A stretch of DNA of 64,000 bases, from assembly GCF_964656455.1 (NCBI RefSeq), contig NC_135715.1, positions 39,008,603 through 39,072,602 on the forward strand, written 5' to 3'. The notes under the pieces were generated by a model that did not search any database, was not told the DNA's origin, and was given only the letters and a program-made list of their open reading frames with translations. The position numbers and the translations under genes were made by a program. This document shows positions 45,987-57,085 of the stretch, piece by piece. The first letter of the stretch is position 1. Every line of letters starts with the position of its first letter. Source of the stretch: Halichoerus grypus (lineage: Eukaryota; Chordata; Mammalia; Carnivora; Phocidae).

Positions 45987-47643
45987 AAAATGTAGAGAAA
46001 TTCATTAATATTTTAAAATCACTGTGATAGACTTTATTTGTTTTAAGTGAGAAGATATTTTCTTTTCCAACAATATTTAAATTATTTGATATTTCATTTT
46101 CTGACAATATTTTAATATTTTACTTATTTATATATGCAGGTATGCATGCATGTATTGAATGATTGATTGTCTTAACTCAAATCCTTGGCCAGAATTAGCC
46201 TCAGAAATACAACGAAGATACTAATATTTTTCTTTGACATCCTGTTAACTTGTCTACTACAGCCTTCTTCTAAAATGCATTTGTCTCTTTAGATGAAGGG
46301 AGATCTCAAATTTGCATCTGCCCTGACTCTGTCAATAACATACTCCCTCTTCCACATCTTCTATCATCCCATCAAAATATGCATGTTCTGTATCACAGCA
46401 CTGGGGCTCTTTGCTAGAATACAAATTGAATTAGCCATTGGCAGCTATTTTAAACATATTATTCTTATGTTGCAAACATATTCATTTTAACATCAATATT
46501 CAATGGCCAGTGTCTTGACTCAAAACAATATATTTTACAGTAAAATGTTCAGGCACCAGAGAGGGAATTGATGTTTGTTTGCTTCTTTGTTTTGTTTTGT
46601 TAGTAAAACAACCTATTGGTAGCTCACTAATCAAGCTCTGTTCTCTGATATCTGTTAACTCACATGCTTACTTAGAGAAGGGGACTCAAATTTGGCTTTA
46701 GAAAAAAAATCACAAGATGATTGCAAAGGGCCATAGAGTGTACCATGTAACCTGTTCTGGTTAAACTAAAACTGGAAACAGAAGCAAATAAGTGTTTCTG
46801 AACGCTAGGTAATTATTTTCTTTGATACAGTTGTATTTAGCTATTGTTGGGACTAGGAAACATATTTTAAAACAGTGTAAATCATATTCATGAATATAGT
46901 TTATTTTTGGAGTAAAATAATCAGTTTCAATGTGTAGTCTCTTGCTATCCTTCACAGTGCATGATTCCCTAAGTCTGTAAATGTTAGTAACAGCAGCATA
47001 GAAAATATTATGTTATTTTCCAGTGGATTGGAAAAACCTCCTTCTAGGAAGTTGTGCAGTAAATCAATTGTCAAGTCGTGTTTTCTACCAGCACATCTCG
47101 CTATATCCTACAAATGAAAAAGCCTGAAGACTATCTTATGGCTAAAGCTTTCAATCTCAATTCTGATCTTGTCCCTGAACCAAGGGCTTACTTAGAAATG
47201 GTATGTTTCCCAAAGATATATCAGAGCACACCATAACTACTATGACACTTTTGGGTGGTATAATCATCTGCCTAAAACCAAACCTCTGAAAATTTGGTTG
47301 GGGGCAGAATGATCTCTATCAAAACAGCAGCTGAATGTCATGGATTTTGCTCTTGGGTGTTATTTTTGAAGCCAGGGATTGTTTTATCAACACTCTCCTT
47401 TTGAGCTACAGGGTCTTGGGTTTAATTGCAAATTTGATTTTCCTATCACCAAAAGCGGTGTCCGTTATTTGGGTCACACGCTTAGACTGAGGAAGACATG
47501 TTTTTTCAATATATCTGTGTGTTTTTGATGCGGAAAATGATTTTGTGATAGTGTACATTCACAGTCCTTTCTTATATCGCAAACTGGAATATTGATTCCA
47601 CTTATTGTCACTGAGAGACATCTGCATATCAGGCTGTAGTCTT
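45987..47643. other. Single-copy DNA without recognised repeat
   Basis: No gene recognised. The 64- and 65-codon frames at 46293-46490 and 46761-46955 have no domain. The composition of 46230-46460 and 47030-47480 is more balanced than that of the flanks. Confidence 0.45.
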
Positions 47644-47659
47644 CCACAGCTATTTTTCT
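47644..47659. repeat. Left target-site duplication of the full-length L1
   Basis: The 16-base 'ccacagctatttttct', identical to 55001-55016. It lies directly before the L1 T-run. Confidence 0.98.
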
Positions 47660-47699
47660 TTTCTTTTTTTTTTTTTAATAATTTTTTTAAATTTTTTTA

Positions 47700-48149
47700 T
47701 TGTTATGTTAATCCCCATACATTACATCATTAGTTTTAGATATAGTGTTCCATGATTCATTGTTTGTGCATAACACCCAGTGCTCCATGCAGAACGTGCC
47801 CTCCTCAATACCCATCACCAGGCTAACCCATCCTCCCACCCCCCTCCCCTCTAGAACCCTCAGTTTGTTTTTCAGAGTCCATCGTCTCTCATGGTTCTTC
47901 TCCCCCTCCGATTTCCCCCCCTTCATTCTTCCCCTCCTGCTACATTCTTCTTCTTCTTTTTTTTTTTCTTAACATATATTGCATTATTTGTTTCAGAGGT
48001 ACAGATCTGAGATTCAACAGTCTTGCACAATTCACAGCGCTTACCAGAACACATACCCTCCCCAGTGTCCATCACCCAGTCACCCCATCCCTCCCACCCC
48101 ACCCCCCACTCCAGCAACCCTCAGTTTGTTTCCTGAGATTAAGAATTCC
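47700..48149 (-). other. L1 3' UTR
   Basis: Non-coding 3' segment between the ORF2 stop and the tail. On the element's own strand 48055-48117 is G-rich (the plus strand shows 'caccccatccctcccacccc'), the G-rich tract typical of mammalian L1 3' UTRs that can form G-quadruplexes. A second G-rich block lies at about 47833-47933. The same 3' UTR is found in the truncated copies at 9.4, 33 and 44.6 kb. Frames at 47708-48161 are not coding. Confidence 0.93.
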
Positions 48150-51100
48150 TCATATCAGTGAGGTCATATGATACATGTCTTTCTCTGTTTGACTTATTTC
48201 GCTCAGCATAATACCCTCCAGTTCCATCCACGTCGTTGCAAATGGCAAGATCTCATTCCTTTTGATGGCTGCATAATATTCCATTGTATATATATACCAC
48301 CTCTTCTTTATCCATTCATCTGTTGATGGACATCTTGGCTCTTTCCACAGTTTGGCTATTGTGGACATTGCTGCTATAAACATCGGGGTGCATGTACCCT
48401 TTCGGGTCCCTACTTTTGTATCTTTGGGGTAAATACCCAGGAGTGCAAATGCTGGATCATATGGTAGCTCTATTTTCAACTTTTTGAGGAACCTCCATAC
48501 TGTTTTCCAGAGTGCCTGCACCAGCTTGCATTCCCACCAACAGTGTAGGAGGGTTCCCCTTTCTCCGCATCCCCTCCAACATCTGTCATTTCCTGACTTG
48601 TTAATTTTAGCCATTTGACTGGTGTGAGGTGGTATCTCATTGAGGTTTTTTTTGTTTTTTGTTTTTTGTTTTTTTTTTTAAAGATTTTATTTATTTATTT
48701 GAGAGAGAGAGAGCACAAGAGAGGGGAGCGGGAGAGGGAGGAGCAGACTCCCTGCTGAGCAGGGAGCCCGATGCGGGACTCGATCCCGGGACTCCAGGAT
48801 CATGACCCAAGCCGAAGGCAGTCGCTTAACCAACTGAGGCACCCAGGCGCCCCTCTCATTGAGGTTTTGATTTGGATTTCCCTGATGCAGAGCGATATTG
48901 AACACTTTTTCATGTGTCTGTTGGCCGTTTGGATGTCTTCTTTGGAAAAATGTCTGTTCATGTCTTCTGCCCATTTCTTGATTGGATTCTTTGTTCTTTT
49001 GGTGTTGAGTTTGATGAGTTCTTTATAGATTTTGGATACTAGCCCTTTATCTGATATGTCATTTGCAAATATCTTCTCCCATTCTGTCAGTTGTCTTTTG
49101 GTTTTGTTGACTGTTTCCTTTGCTTTGCAAAAGCTTTTTATCTTGATGAAGTCCCAATAGTTCATTTTTGCCCTTGCTTCCCTTGCCTTTGGCGATGTTT
49201 CTAGGAAGAAGTTGCTGCGGCTGAGGTCGAAGAGGTTGCTGCCTGTGTTCTCCTTTAGGATGTTGATGGACTCCTGTCTCACATTGAGGTCTTTCAACCA
49301 TTTGGAGTCTATTTTTGTGTGTGGTGTAAGGAAATGGTCCAGTTTCATTCTTCTGCATGTGGCTGTCCAATTTTCCCAACACCATTTGTTGAAGAGACTG
49401 TCTTTTTTCCATTGGACATTCTTTCCTGCTTTGTCAAAGATTAGTTGACCATATAGTTGAGGGTCCATTTCTGGGCTCTCTATTCTGTTCCATTGATCTA
49501 TGTGTCTGTTTTTGTGCCAGTACCATACTGTCTTGATGATGACAGCTTTGTAGTAGAGCTGGAAGTCCGGAATTGTGATGCTGCCAGCTTTGCTTTTCTT
49601 TTTTAACATTCCTCTGGCTATGCGGGGTCTTTTCTGGTTCCAACAAATTTTAGGATTATTTGTTCCATTTCTTTGAAGAAAGTGGATGGTATTTTGATGG
49701 GGATTGCATTGAATGTGTAGATTGCTCTAGGTAGGATTGACATCTTCACAATATTTGTTCTTCCAATCCATGAGCATGGAACGTTTTTCCATTTCTTTGT
49801 GTCTTCCTCAATTTCTTTCATGAGTATTTTATAGTTTTCTGAGTACAGATCCTTTGCCTCTTTGGTTAGATTTATTCCTAGGTATCTTATGGTTTTGGGT
49901 GCAATTGTAAATGGTATCGACTCTTTAATTTCTCTTTCTTCTGACTTGTTGTTGGTGTATAGGAATGCCACTGACTTCTGTGCATTGATTTTATATCCTG
50001 CCACTTGACTGAATTCCTGTATGAGTTCTAGCAGTTTTGGGGTGGAGTCTTTGGGATTTTCCACATAAAGTATCATATCATCTGCAAAGAGTGAGAGTTT
50101 GACTTCTTCTTTGCCAATTTGGATGCCTTTTATTTCTTTTTGTTGTCTGATTGCTGTGGCTAGGACTTCCAATACTATGCTGAATAGCAGTGGTGATAGT
50201 GGACATCCCTGCCGTGTTCCTGACCTTAAGGGGAAAGCTCTCAGTTTTTCCCCATTGAGAATGATATTCGCTGTAGGTTTTTCATAGATGGCTTTTATGA
50301 TATTGAGGTATGTACCCTCTATCCCTATACTCTGAAGAGTTTTGATCAAGAAAGGAGGCTGTACTTTGTCAAATGCTTTTTCTGCATCTATTGAGAGGAT
50401 CATATGATTCTTGTTCTTTCTTTTGTTAATGTATTGTATCACATTGATTGATTTGCGGATGTTGAACCAACCTTGCAGCCCAGGGATAAATCCCACTTGG
50501 TCGTGGTGAATAATCCTTTGAATGTACTGTTGGATCCTATTGGCTAGTATTTTGGTGAGAATTTTTGCATCCATGTTCATCAGGGATATTGGTCTGTAAT
50601 TCTCCTTTTTGATGGGGTCTTTGTCTGGTTTTGGGATCAAGGTAATGCTGGCCTCATAAAATGAGTTTGGAAGTTTTCCTTCCATTTCTATTTTTTGGAA
50701 CAGTTTCAGAAGAATGGGTATTAATTCTTCTTGAAATGTTTGGTAGAATTCCCCTGGGAAGCCATCTGGCCCTGGGCTTTTGTTTTTTGGGAGATTTTTG
50801 ATGACTGCTTCAATTTCCTTAGTGGTTATAGGTCTGTTCAGGTTTTCTATTTCTTCCTGGTTCAGTTTTGGTAGTTGATACATCTCTAGGAATGCATCCA
50901 TTACTTCCAGGTTATCTAATTTGCTGGCATAGAGTTGCTCATAATATGTTCTTATAATTGTTTGTATTTCTTTGGTGTTGGTTGTGATTTCTCCTCTTTC
51001 ATTCATGATTTTGTTGATTTGGGTCATTTCTCTCTTCTTTTTGATAAGTCTGGCCAGGGGCTTATCAATCTTGTTAATTCTTTCAAAGAACCAGCTCCTA

Positions 51101-52182
51101 GTTTCGTTGATCTGTTCTACTGTTCTTTTGGTTTCTATTTCATTGATTTCTGCTCTGATCTTTATTATTTCTCTTCTCCTGCTGGGTTTAGGCTTTATTT
51201 GCTGTTCTTTCTCCAGCTCCTTTAGGTGTAGGGTTAGGTTGTGTACTTGAGACCTTTCTTGTTTCTTGAGAAAGGCTTGTATTGCTATATACTTTCCTCT
51301 TAGGACTGCCTTTGCTGCATCCCAAAGATTTTGAACAGTTGTGTTTTCATTTTCATTGGTTTCCATGAATTTTTAAAATTCTTCTTTAATTTCCTGGTTG
51401 ACCCATTCATTCTTCAGTAGGATGCTCTTTAGCTTCCATGTATTTGAGTTCTTTCCGACTTTCCTCTTGTGATTGAGTTCTAGTTTCAAAGCATTGTGGT
51501 CTGAAAATATGCAGGGGATGATCCCAATCTTCTGGTACCGGTTGAGACCTGATTTATGACCTAGGATGTGATCTATTCTGGAGAATGTTCCATGGGCACT
51601 AGAGAAGAATGTGTATTCCGTTGCTTTGGGATGGAATGTTCTGAATATGTCTGTGAAGTCCATTTGGTCCAGTGTGTCATTTAAAGTCTTTATTTCCTTG
51701 TTGATCTTTTGCTTAGATGATCTGTCCATTTCAGTGAGGGGGGTGTTAAAGTCCCCCACTATTATTGTATTGTTGTCAATGTGTTTCTTTGCTTTTGTTA
51801 TTAATTGCCTTATATAATTGGCTGCTCCCATGTTAGGGGCATAGATATTTACAATTGTTAGATCTTCTTGTTGGATAGACCCTTTAAGTATGATATAGTG
51901 TCCTTCCTCATCTCTTATTACAGTCTTTGGTTTAAAATCTAATTTGTCTGATATAAGGATTGCCACCCCAGCTTTCTTTTGGTGTCCATTAGCATGGTAA
52001 ATGGTTTTCCACCTCCTCACTTTCAATGTGGGGGTGTCTTTGGTTCTAAAATGGGTCTCTTGCAGACAGCATATCGATGGGTCTTGTTTTTTAATCCAAT
52101 CTGATAGCCTGTGTCTTTTGATTGGGGCATTTAGCCCATTTACATTCAGGGTAACTATTGAAAGATAGGAATTTAATGCCAT
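48150..52182 (-). pseudogene. L1 ORF2 (endonuclease / reverse transcriptase), disabled
   Basis: ORF2 makes the L1 endonuclease and reverse transcriptase for target-primed reverse transcription. The endonuclease part (52182-51373) keeps 'TLNVNGL', 'CLQETH', 'VGDFN' and 'FSDHNAL', carrying the expected Asn, Glu, Asp and His catalytic positions. The reverse-transcriptase part (51366-49618) keeps '[11 protein letters not shown]', '[11 protein letters not shown]' and the catalytic FADDM at 50074-50088. The C-terminal Cys-rich motif C-x3-C-x7-H-x4-C lies in the frame at 48614-48150. Without the SINE the frame spans about 1,270 codons, normal for L1. Lesions are a TAA stop in frame at 51373-51375 between the two enzymes, a 1-base deletion near 49640, a second near 48617, and a SINE insertion at 48650. 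None of the catalytic motifs themselves is damaged. Confidence 0.97.
48650..48853 (-). mobile_element. Can-SINE inserted in L1 ORF2
   Basis: Full-length SINE in the same orientation as the L1. The target 'tctcattgaggtttt', which is ORF2 coding sequence, is present at 48635-48649 and 48854-48868. The net insertion is 219 bases, a multiple of three, but the SINE adds stop codons. It is younger than the L1 and cuts ORF2 just before the Cys-rich end. Confidence 0.98.
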
Positions 52183-52263
52183 TGTATTGCCTGTAAAGTG
52201 ACTGTTACTGTATATTGTTTGTGTTCCTTTCTGGTCTATGTTGCTTTTAGGCTCTCTCTTTGC
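52183..52263 (-). other. ORF1-ORF2 spacer of the L1
   Basis: 81 bases between the ORF1 stop and the ORF2 start. In mammalian L1s ORF2 is translated at low level by an unconventional reinitiation across this gap. Confidence 0.85.
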
Positions 52264-53159
52264 TTAGAGGACCCCTTTCAATATTTCTTGTAGGGCTGGT
52301 TTCGTGTTTGCAAATTCCTTTAGTTTTTGTTTGTCCTGGAAGCTTTTTATCTCTCCTTCAATTTTCAGTGACAGCCTAGCTGGATATAGTATTCTTGGCT
52401 GCATATTTTTCTCATTTAGTGCTCTGAATATGTCCTGCCAGTCCTTTCTGGCCTGCCAGGTCTCTGTGGTTAAGTCTGTTGCCAATCTAATGTTTCTACC
52501 ATTGTAGATTACATATCTCTTCTCCCGAGCTGCTTTCAGGATTTTCTCTTTGTCTCTGAGACTCGTAAGTTTTACTATTAGATGTCGGGGTGTTGACCTA
52601 TTTTTATTGATTTTGAGAGGGGTTCTCTGTGCTTCCTGGATTTTGATGCCTGTTTCCCTCCCCAAATTAGGGAAGTTCTCTGCTATAATTTGCTCCATTA
52701 TACCTTCTGCCCCCTCTTTCTTTCTTCTTCTTCTGGGATCCCAATTATTCTAATGTTGTTTCGTCTTATGGTATCGTTTATCTCTCGAATTCTGCCCTCG
52801 TGATCCAGTAGTTGTTTATCTCTCTTTTTCTCAGCTTCTTTATTTTCCATCATTTGGTCTTCTATCTCACTGATTCTTTCTTCTGCCTCATTTATCCTAG
52901 CAGTTAGCGCCCCCATATTTGATTGCACCTCATTGATAGCCTTTTTGATTTCTACTTGGTTAGATTTTAGTTCTTTTACTTCTAAGGAAAGGGTTTCTCT
53001 AATAACTTCCATGCTTTTTTCAAGCCCAGCTAGTATCTTTAAAGTGATGATTCTGAACTCTAGATCTGACATCGTACTAATGTCCGTATTGAGTAGGTCC
53101 CTGGCAGTCGGTACTACCTCTTGTTCTTTTTGTTGAGGTGATTTTTTCCGTCTTGTCAT
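52264..53159 (-). pseudogene. L1 ORF1 (RNA-binding chaperone), one frameshift
   Basis: ORF1 encodes the trimeric nucleic-acid chaperone that coats L1 RNA. The first frame (53159-52698, 153 codons) starts MTRRKKSPQQK and carries the heptad-rich coiled coil ('LEVKELKSNQVEIKKAINEV', then 'ARINEAEERISEIEDQM') and 'RIIGIPEEEE'. The second frame (from about 52730 to 52264) carries the RNA-recognition and C-terminal domains ('TPRHLIVKLTSLRDKEKILK', 'YPARLSLKIEGEIKSFQDKQ'). The two overlap at a purine/G run near 52715-52735 with one base missing. Allowing for it, ORF1 has about 298 codons, close to full length. No other stop is seen. Confidence 0.96.
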
Positions 53160-54035
53160 TTTGTGCAGAGGAGAATAGATTAATGAGAGAACAAAATGCT
53201 AGCAGGGTAACAACGTCCCCAGAAAATATACTCTAAACAAATCAGAAAAGACCTGAAGCAGTGGGAAAAGAAAGGGAAAGAGAGAAAAAAGAAAAAGAAA
53301 GAAAAAAAGAAAAAAGAAAAAAGAAAAAGATAAAGATAAAAACAAACAAAAGCAGAACAAAACAAAACAAAACAAAAACAGAATGTGATCAAATATGATC
53401 AGGCTGGTTTATAGATCAGTGCCACACACTAGATTTTGGGTGTATTTTGGTCTGTTAAAAGAAAGTCCCTCCCAAAATTTGAAAGAAAGAAAAACTTATA
53501 TATGTACAAAAATAAGGGTTGATATGATGAAGGGATGCAATATGACTGTAAAGATGGAAATTATAAAAAATTTTAAAAAAGGATTTGATAAGTTGTTTGA
53601 AAAAAGAAAGAAGAGGATTAAAAAAAATAAAAGAAAAGAAAAGAAAGAAGAAAGGGAGAGATTTAGAGTATATTTTGATCTGTTAGAAGAAACTATCTCA
53701 AGATTTTAAAGAGAGAACAACTTATATATATATGCCAAAAATACGGGTAACTACTATGAAGGGATAGAATATGACTTTAAAAATGAAAAATAAAAATGTG
53801 TTTTTTTTTTAAAAAGGGATTGATAAGATGTTGGTTGAAAAAGGGAAAAAGAAAAATTCAAAAAAAAAGAAAAAAAGAAAAAAGAAAAAAAGACAGTTAA
53901 AAAAAATAATTAACTTTGAAAGACTAAAGAATCATGGTAAAAAAGGCATGAATTCTATGTGCAGTATTCCCCTAGCGCTGGAGTTCTGCCGTTCTCATTG
54001 ATCGGTAAACTTGGTCTTGGCTGGCTGTTCTCGCT
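53160..54035 (-). other. AT/purine-rich half of the L1 5' UTR with tandem duplication
   Basis: Next to ORF1 is an A/G-rich tract on the plus strand (about 53245-53390). Next come two imperfect tandem copies of about 228 bases, 53431-53658 and 53659-53885. Both begin 'agattt..g.gtattttg.tctg' and share 'acttatatat', 'gaagggat' and 'aatatgact' blocks in the same order. Frames found here, for example 53395-53709, are not genes. Confidence 0.85.
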
Positions 54036-55000
54036 GATCTTCTGGGGGAGGGGCCTGTTGCTGTGGTTCCCAAATGTCTTTGCCGGAGGCAAAATTGCCC
54101 CGCCCTTGCTGGTCCGGGCTAAGTAATCTGCTCGGGTTTGCTCTCGGGAGCTTTTGTTCCCTGCAAGCTTTCCGTACAGCTTTGGAGGCGGAGAGTGAAA
54201 ATGGCGGCCTCCCAGTCTCCGCCCCGGCGGAGCCGAGAACTCGGGGTCCCGCTCCTCAGCGAGCCCCCAGAGAAAAGCAGTCAGTCACTCCCGTCTCCCC
54301 GGTCTCCGGCCACACTCCGCGCTCACCCGGCCTGTGACCGCGCCTTTCTATCTGGCACCCAACCCCGGGTGGAGTCTCCAAACCCAGCAGATCCCCGCGG
54401 TGCGCTCCCGCACCTCTCCTCCCAGGGGAAGAAGGTGAGTCTCCCCGGATCTGCCGCTTGTTGGGTCCCTGCTGGAGGAGCAGTGGCCCGACTGTGCCGC
54501 GGATCACGGTTTATGGCCGCCCCGAGCTGAGAGCCCGCGCCTGGGCTCCGTCTCTGCAGCCGGCTTCCCCGCTCCAATACCTGGGAGCTCTGCCGCACTC
54601 AGGCACCCCCGGTCTTTCTGTGACCCCGAGGGTCCTGAGACCACACTGTCCCGCGAGGGTTCCACCCCCCACTTCGCCACCAGAGTGACGTCCCTCAGCG
54701 GAGCAGACTTCTAAAAGTTCCGATTTTGTGCTCCGTGGCTCTATCACTCTATCAGGAGCGGCCGACGGAGGCCCCTCCCCCGCCATCTATCCTCCTGGAT
54801 AACGCCTCGGATTTACTTTTCCGCACGTCCTACCTTCCAGAAAGTGGTCGCTTTTCCGTTCAGAGAGTTGTTGCTATTCTTTTCTTCGATCTCCTGTTGA
54901 GTTTGTAGGTGTTCAGAATGGTTTGATCCCTATCCAGCTGAATTCCTGAGAGGAGACGAAATCCAGGTCTCCTACTCCTCCGCCATCTTGCTCCACCAGC
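54036..55000 (-). promoter_or_regulatory. CpG-rich L1 promoter region
   Basis: The only CpG-dense kilobase of the window, at the 5' end of the full-length L1. Mammalian L1 5' UTRs hold an internal Pol II promoter, and CpG methylation normally silences it. CpGs are still frequent (for example 54230-54260 and 54485-54545), so decay by deamination is limited. Frames up to 130 codons on both strands here (54074-54908) are by-products of high GC and few stops. Confidence 0.85.
54981..54990 (-). promoter_or_regulatory. YY1-type site at the L1 start
   Basis: The plus strand reads 'cgccatcttg', so the element begins about ten bases before CAAGATGGCG. A YY1 site at this place sets the transcription start of human L1, and here the position relative to the 5' end is equivalent. 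It supports 55000 being the true 5' end. Confidence 0.8.
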
Positions 55001-55016
55001 CCACAGCTATTTTTCT
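55001..55016. repeat. Right target-site duplication of the full-length L1
   Basis: Second copy of 'ccacagctatttttct', identical to 47644-47659. Confidence 0.98.
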
Positions 55017-55166
55017 AAAAACGATATTATGCCTGAGAAAATAGTGTTTTATGGAGCACTTCCCAGAAATGCAGTTGTTGCCCAGCTGTTTCAAACTAGA
55101 CCCAACACAAAGAAAAAGATCTATAACTAAATCACCACGTACAGTTCTAAGTTTAAAAGAAGAATG

Positions 55167-55309
55167 ACAGGAGCCTGGGTGGCTCAGCTTGTTAAGCATC
55201 TGACTCTTGATCTCAGCTCAGGTCTTGATCTGAGGGTCGTGAGTTCACGCCCCAAGTTGGGCTCCATGCTGGTTGTGGAACCTACTTTAAAAAAAAAAAA
55301 AAAAAAAAA
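55167..55309 (+). mobile_element. Older short Can-SINE
   Basis: Forward element from 'caggagcctgggtggctcag' through 'gggtcgtgagttcacgcccc' to 'cctactttaaaa' and an A tail of about 21 bases. It lacks the CT-rich middle of the common type. Flanked by 'aaaagaagaat' (about 55155-55165) and 'aagaagaatt' after the tail. Confidence 0.92.
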
Positions 55310-55322
55310 GAGGAAGAAGAAT

Positions 55323-56860
55323 TAAAAATAAAGGGGTTTCCCTGTGTTTAATTTCAATATTCCTTGAAAATAAACAAGGAAACACAGAAGCAAAAAGATA
55401 AGAAAATTCTACTGTGAATTGGTGTGAAGATTGGTGTCAAGAAATTGGTGTAACAACAAGAAATTGGTAAGTAGGCAGAATAATTTTCCAGGAAGAACAA
55501 GAGGTGCTTATCATGGCATATCAGGGAAAGCATATTAAAGCTTACAAATATTTTAACTAGTAAATTGTTATTACAGTGCTTGACAATTCAATACAGAGTG
55601 AGATATTCATGAAGTATTCAATAAATGTTAATTGATGGTGATTAGATAAAATCCTGCCAAACACCCCCTTGCATACAATCAAATGAATGACCTGAGCAAA
55701 GAGAGGAACATGTTGCTTTTCCATTGCTACTAATTTGTCATCCTTAAAATCTTGATAATCTCTATGGGTTATTTTCATTGATGAGTTAATTAATTAATGT
55801 TTATTATCTGAGTTTAGTAAGAGAGCCTGTGTAATCTCATTTATCCCTATGCTGATCAGTACTAACAAATAAGTGTGCTGAGCATTTCCCTCCAAGTGTA
55901 GAGTGAATTAAGTGCTGCCTAAGCTAAGGTAAGTTCATTTTAAATTGCCAGTACGTGAGGGTTCTGTAGCTCACTAAATGACTTTACATGCTGCTTTTTG
56001 GATCTATCTCTTATTTTTTCTAAATGCCTCATCATCATTGTATCTCCTTATTCAGGGCTGTGAATAAGTCAACAGCACAAATATTTAGAGTAAGAGACCC
56101 AGTCAAAGATATTCTGTAGTGTTTGAAATGGCAAAAAGAAGTTGAAATTATCAACCTAGCCTGTCTTAAATGGCAACTGCTTAGCTTCCTGCACCCTGTT
56201 CCAGCAACTTGTTTTGGTTGAAGACCAAGTATTATCATGCTACGTTCAGCTCTTTCACATCAATGCTATGTTCCATATCTGGGGTAGTGAGGAGGGTTAC
56301 TAAAACTAAAATATTTTATGGGGGGAGAACCTCAGCACATACTAGTTTGAAAGATTACTTATTCAAATTTGTGCTTACCTTGGTCTCAAAGCTTTGACCC
56401 TAGCCCTGGGATCTTGCATCTGTCTTCTTACAGGCTTAGAATGCTGAGCCTAACATCCGGGCACTGATGCCCTCCTAACACCAAAATAGAAGATGCTCTA
56501 TGACTGAGCTAGATGTCCCCCAATAACCCATTGTCTTGGCTTGATGGGCAGTCCCTGTGAGCCATTTGATAACTGACTATTTTTAGTACTGGCCCTGACA
56601 ACTAAATTCCTTGCTTCTTAAGTCTTTCTGTCTCAGTTCTGGTTTCCAAAGTTTTCATATGGTAAAGGATAAAAGTAATGACTGGCCTCTTATCTTTCAT
56701 AGCCTTCCAGCCTTAACTTGTCAGTCACAACTTCTCATATTTTTACTGTCTAAAATGTAGTTTGGCACTTGGCATTTGCTTGACGCCTTGGGTATACAGA
56801 TACATTTTTTGTTAATAACTAATAAATATTACTGACACTACCACTAAGGGAGTTACTAGT
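55323..56860. other. AT-rich single-copy DNA
   Basis: No gene recognised. Frames of 62-73 codons at 55557-55778, 56035-56238 and 56209-56397 carry no motif. Confidence 0.45.
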
Positions 56861-56864
56861 GTTT

Positions 56865-57085
56865 TAATGTTTGTTGGGCATGTAATATTTACCACATATT
56901 TCACTAATCACTTTATATATCTCAGTTGATGCAAACCTAACCAAAACAAAAAACCTAAAAACAAAAAACTGGGATGTAAGTGTTTCTTTACTCTGTATTA
57001 TTAAAGAAATAGTTTCAAAGAGGTTAAGGAACTTGTCCAAATTTGTGCACCTGGTAAGTGATAGAGTATGAATCTGAACCAATGT
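56865..57085 (-). repeat. MIR relic
   Basis: Reverse MIR blocks: 'tcactttatatatctcagtt', 'tttcaaagaggttaaggaac', 'ttgtccaaatttgtgcacct' and 'ggtaagtgatagagtatgaa'. A-rich insertion near 56940-56970. Confidence 0.8.

Larger units (their letters stand above)
47660..55000 (-). mobile_element. L1: Full-length carnivoran L1, inactive
   Basis: A complete LINE-1 in reverse. From its 5' end at 55000 it has a CpG-rich 5' UTR (to about 54040), an AT/purine-rich part with a tandem duplication (about 53160-53900), ORF1 (53159-52264), an 81-base spacer, ORF2 (52182-48150), a 3' UTR with a G-rich run, and a poly(A) tail (T-rich 47660-47699). Perfect 16-base target duplications flank it. The restored insertion point reads TTCT|AAAA, which fits the L1 endonuclease preference TTTT|AA. 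About 7.1 kb without the nested SINE (48650-48868). Three single-base deletions and one stop disable both proteins. The mild damage and perfect flanks suggest a relatively recent, lineage-specific insertion. Confidence 0.98.

Noticed and set aside
50935..51250. Plus-strand frames of 92-96 codons rich in Phe, Ser and Leu
   Set aside because: Antisense shadows of the L1 ORF2 reverse-transcriptase frame.
54138..54530. 130-codon plus-strand frame in GC-rich DNA, with others of 60-91 codons around it
   Set aside because: Lies wholly in the L1 5' UTR. High GC removes stop codons on both strands, and no domain or splice context is present.
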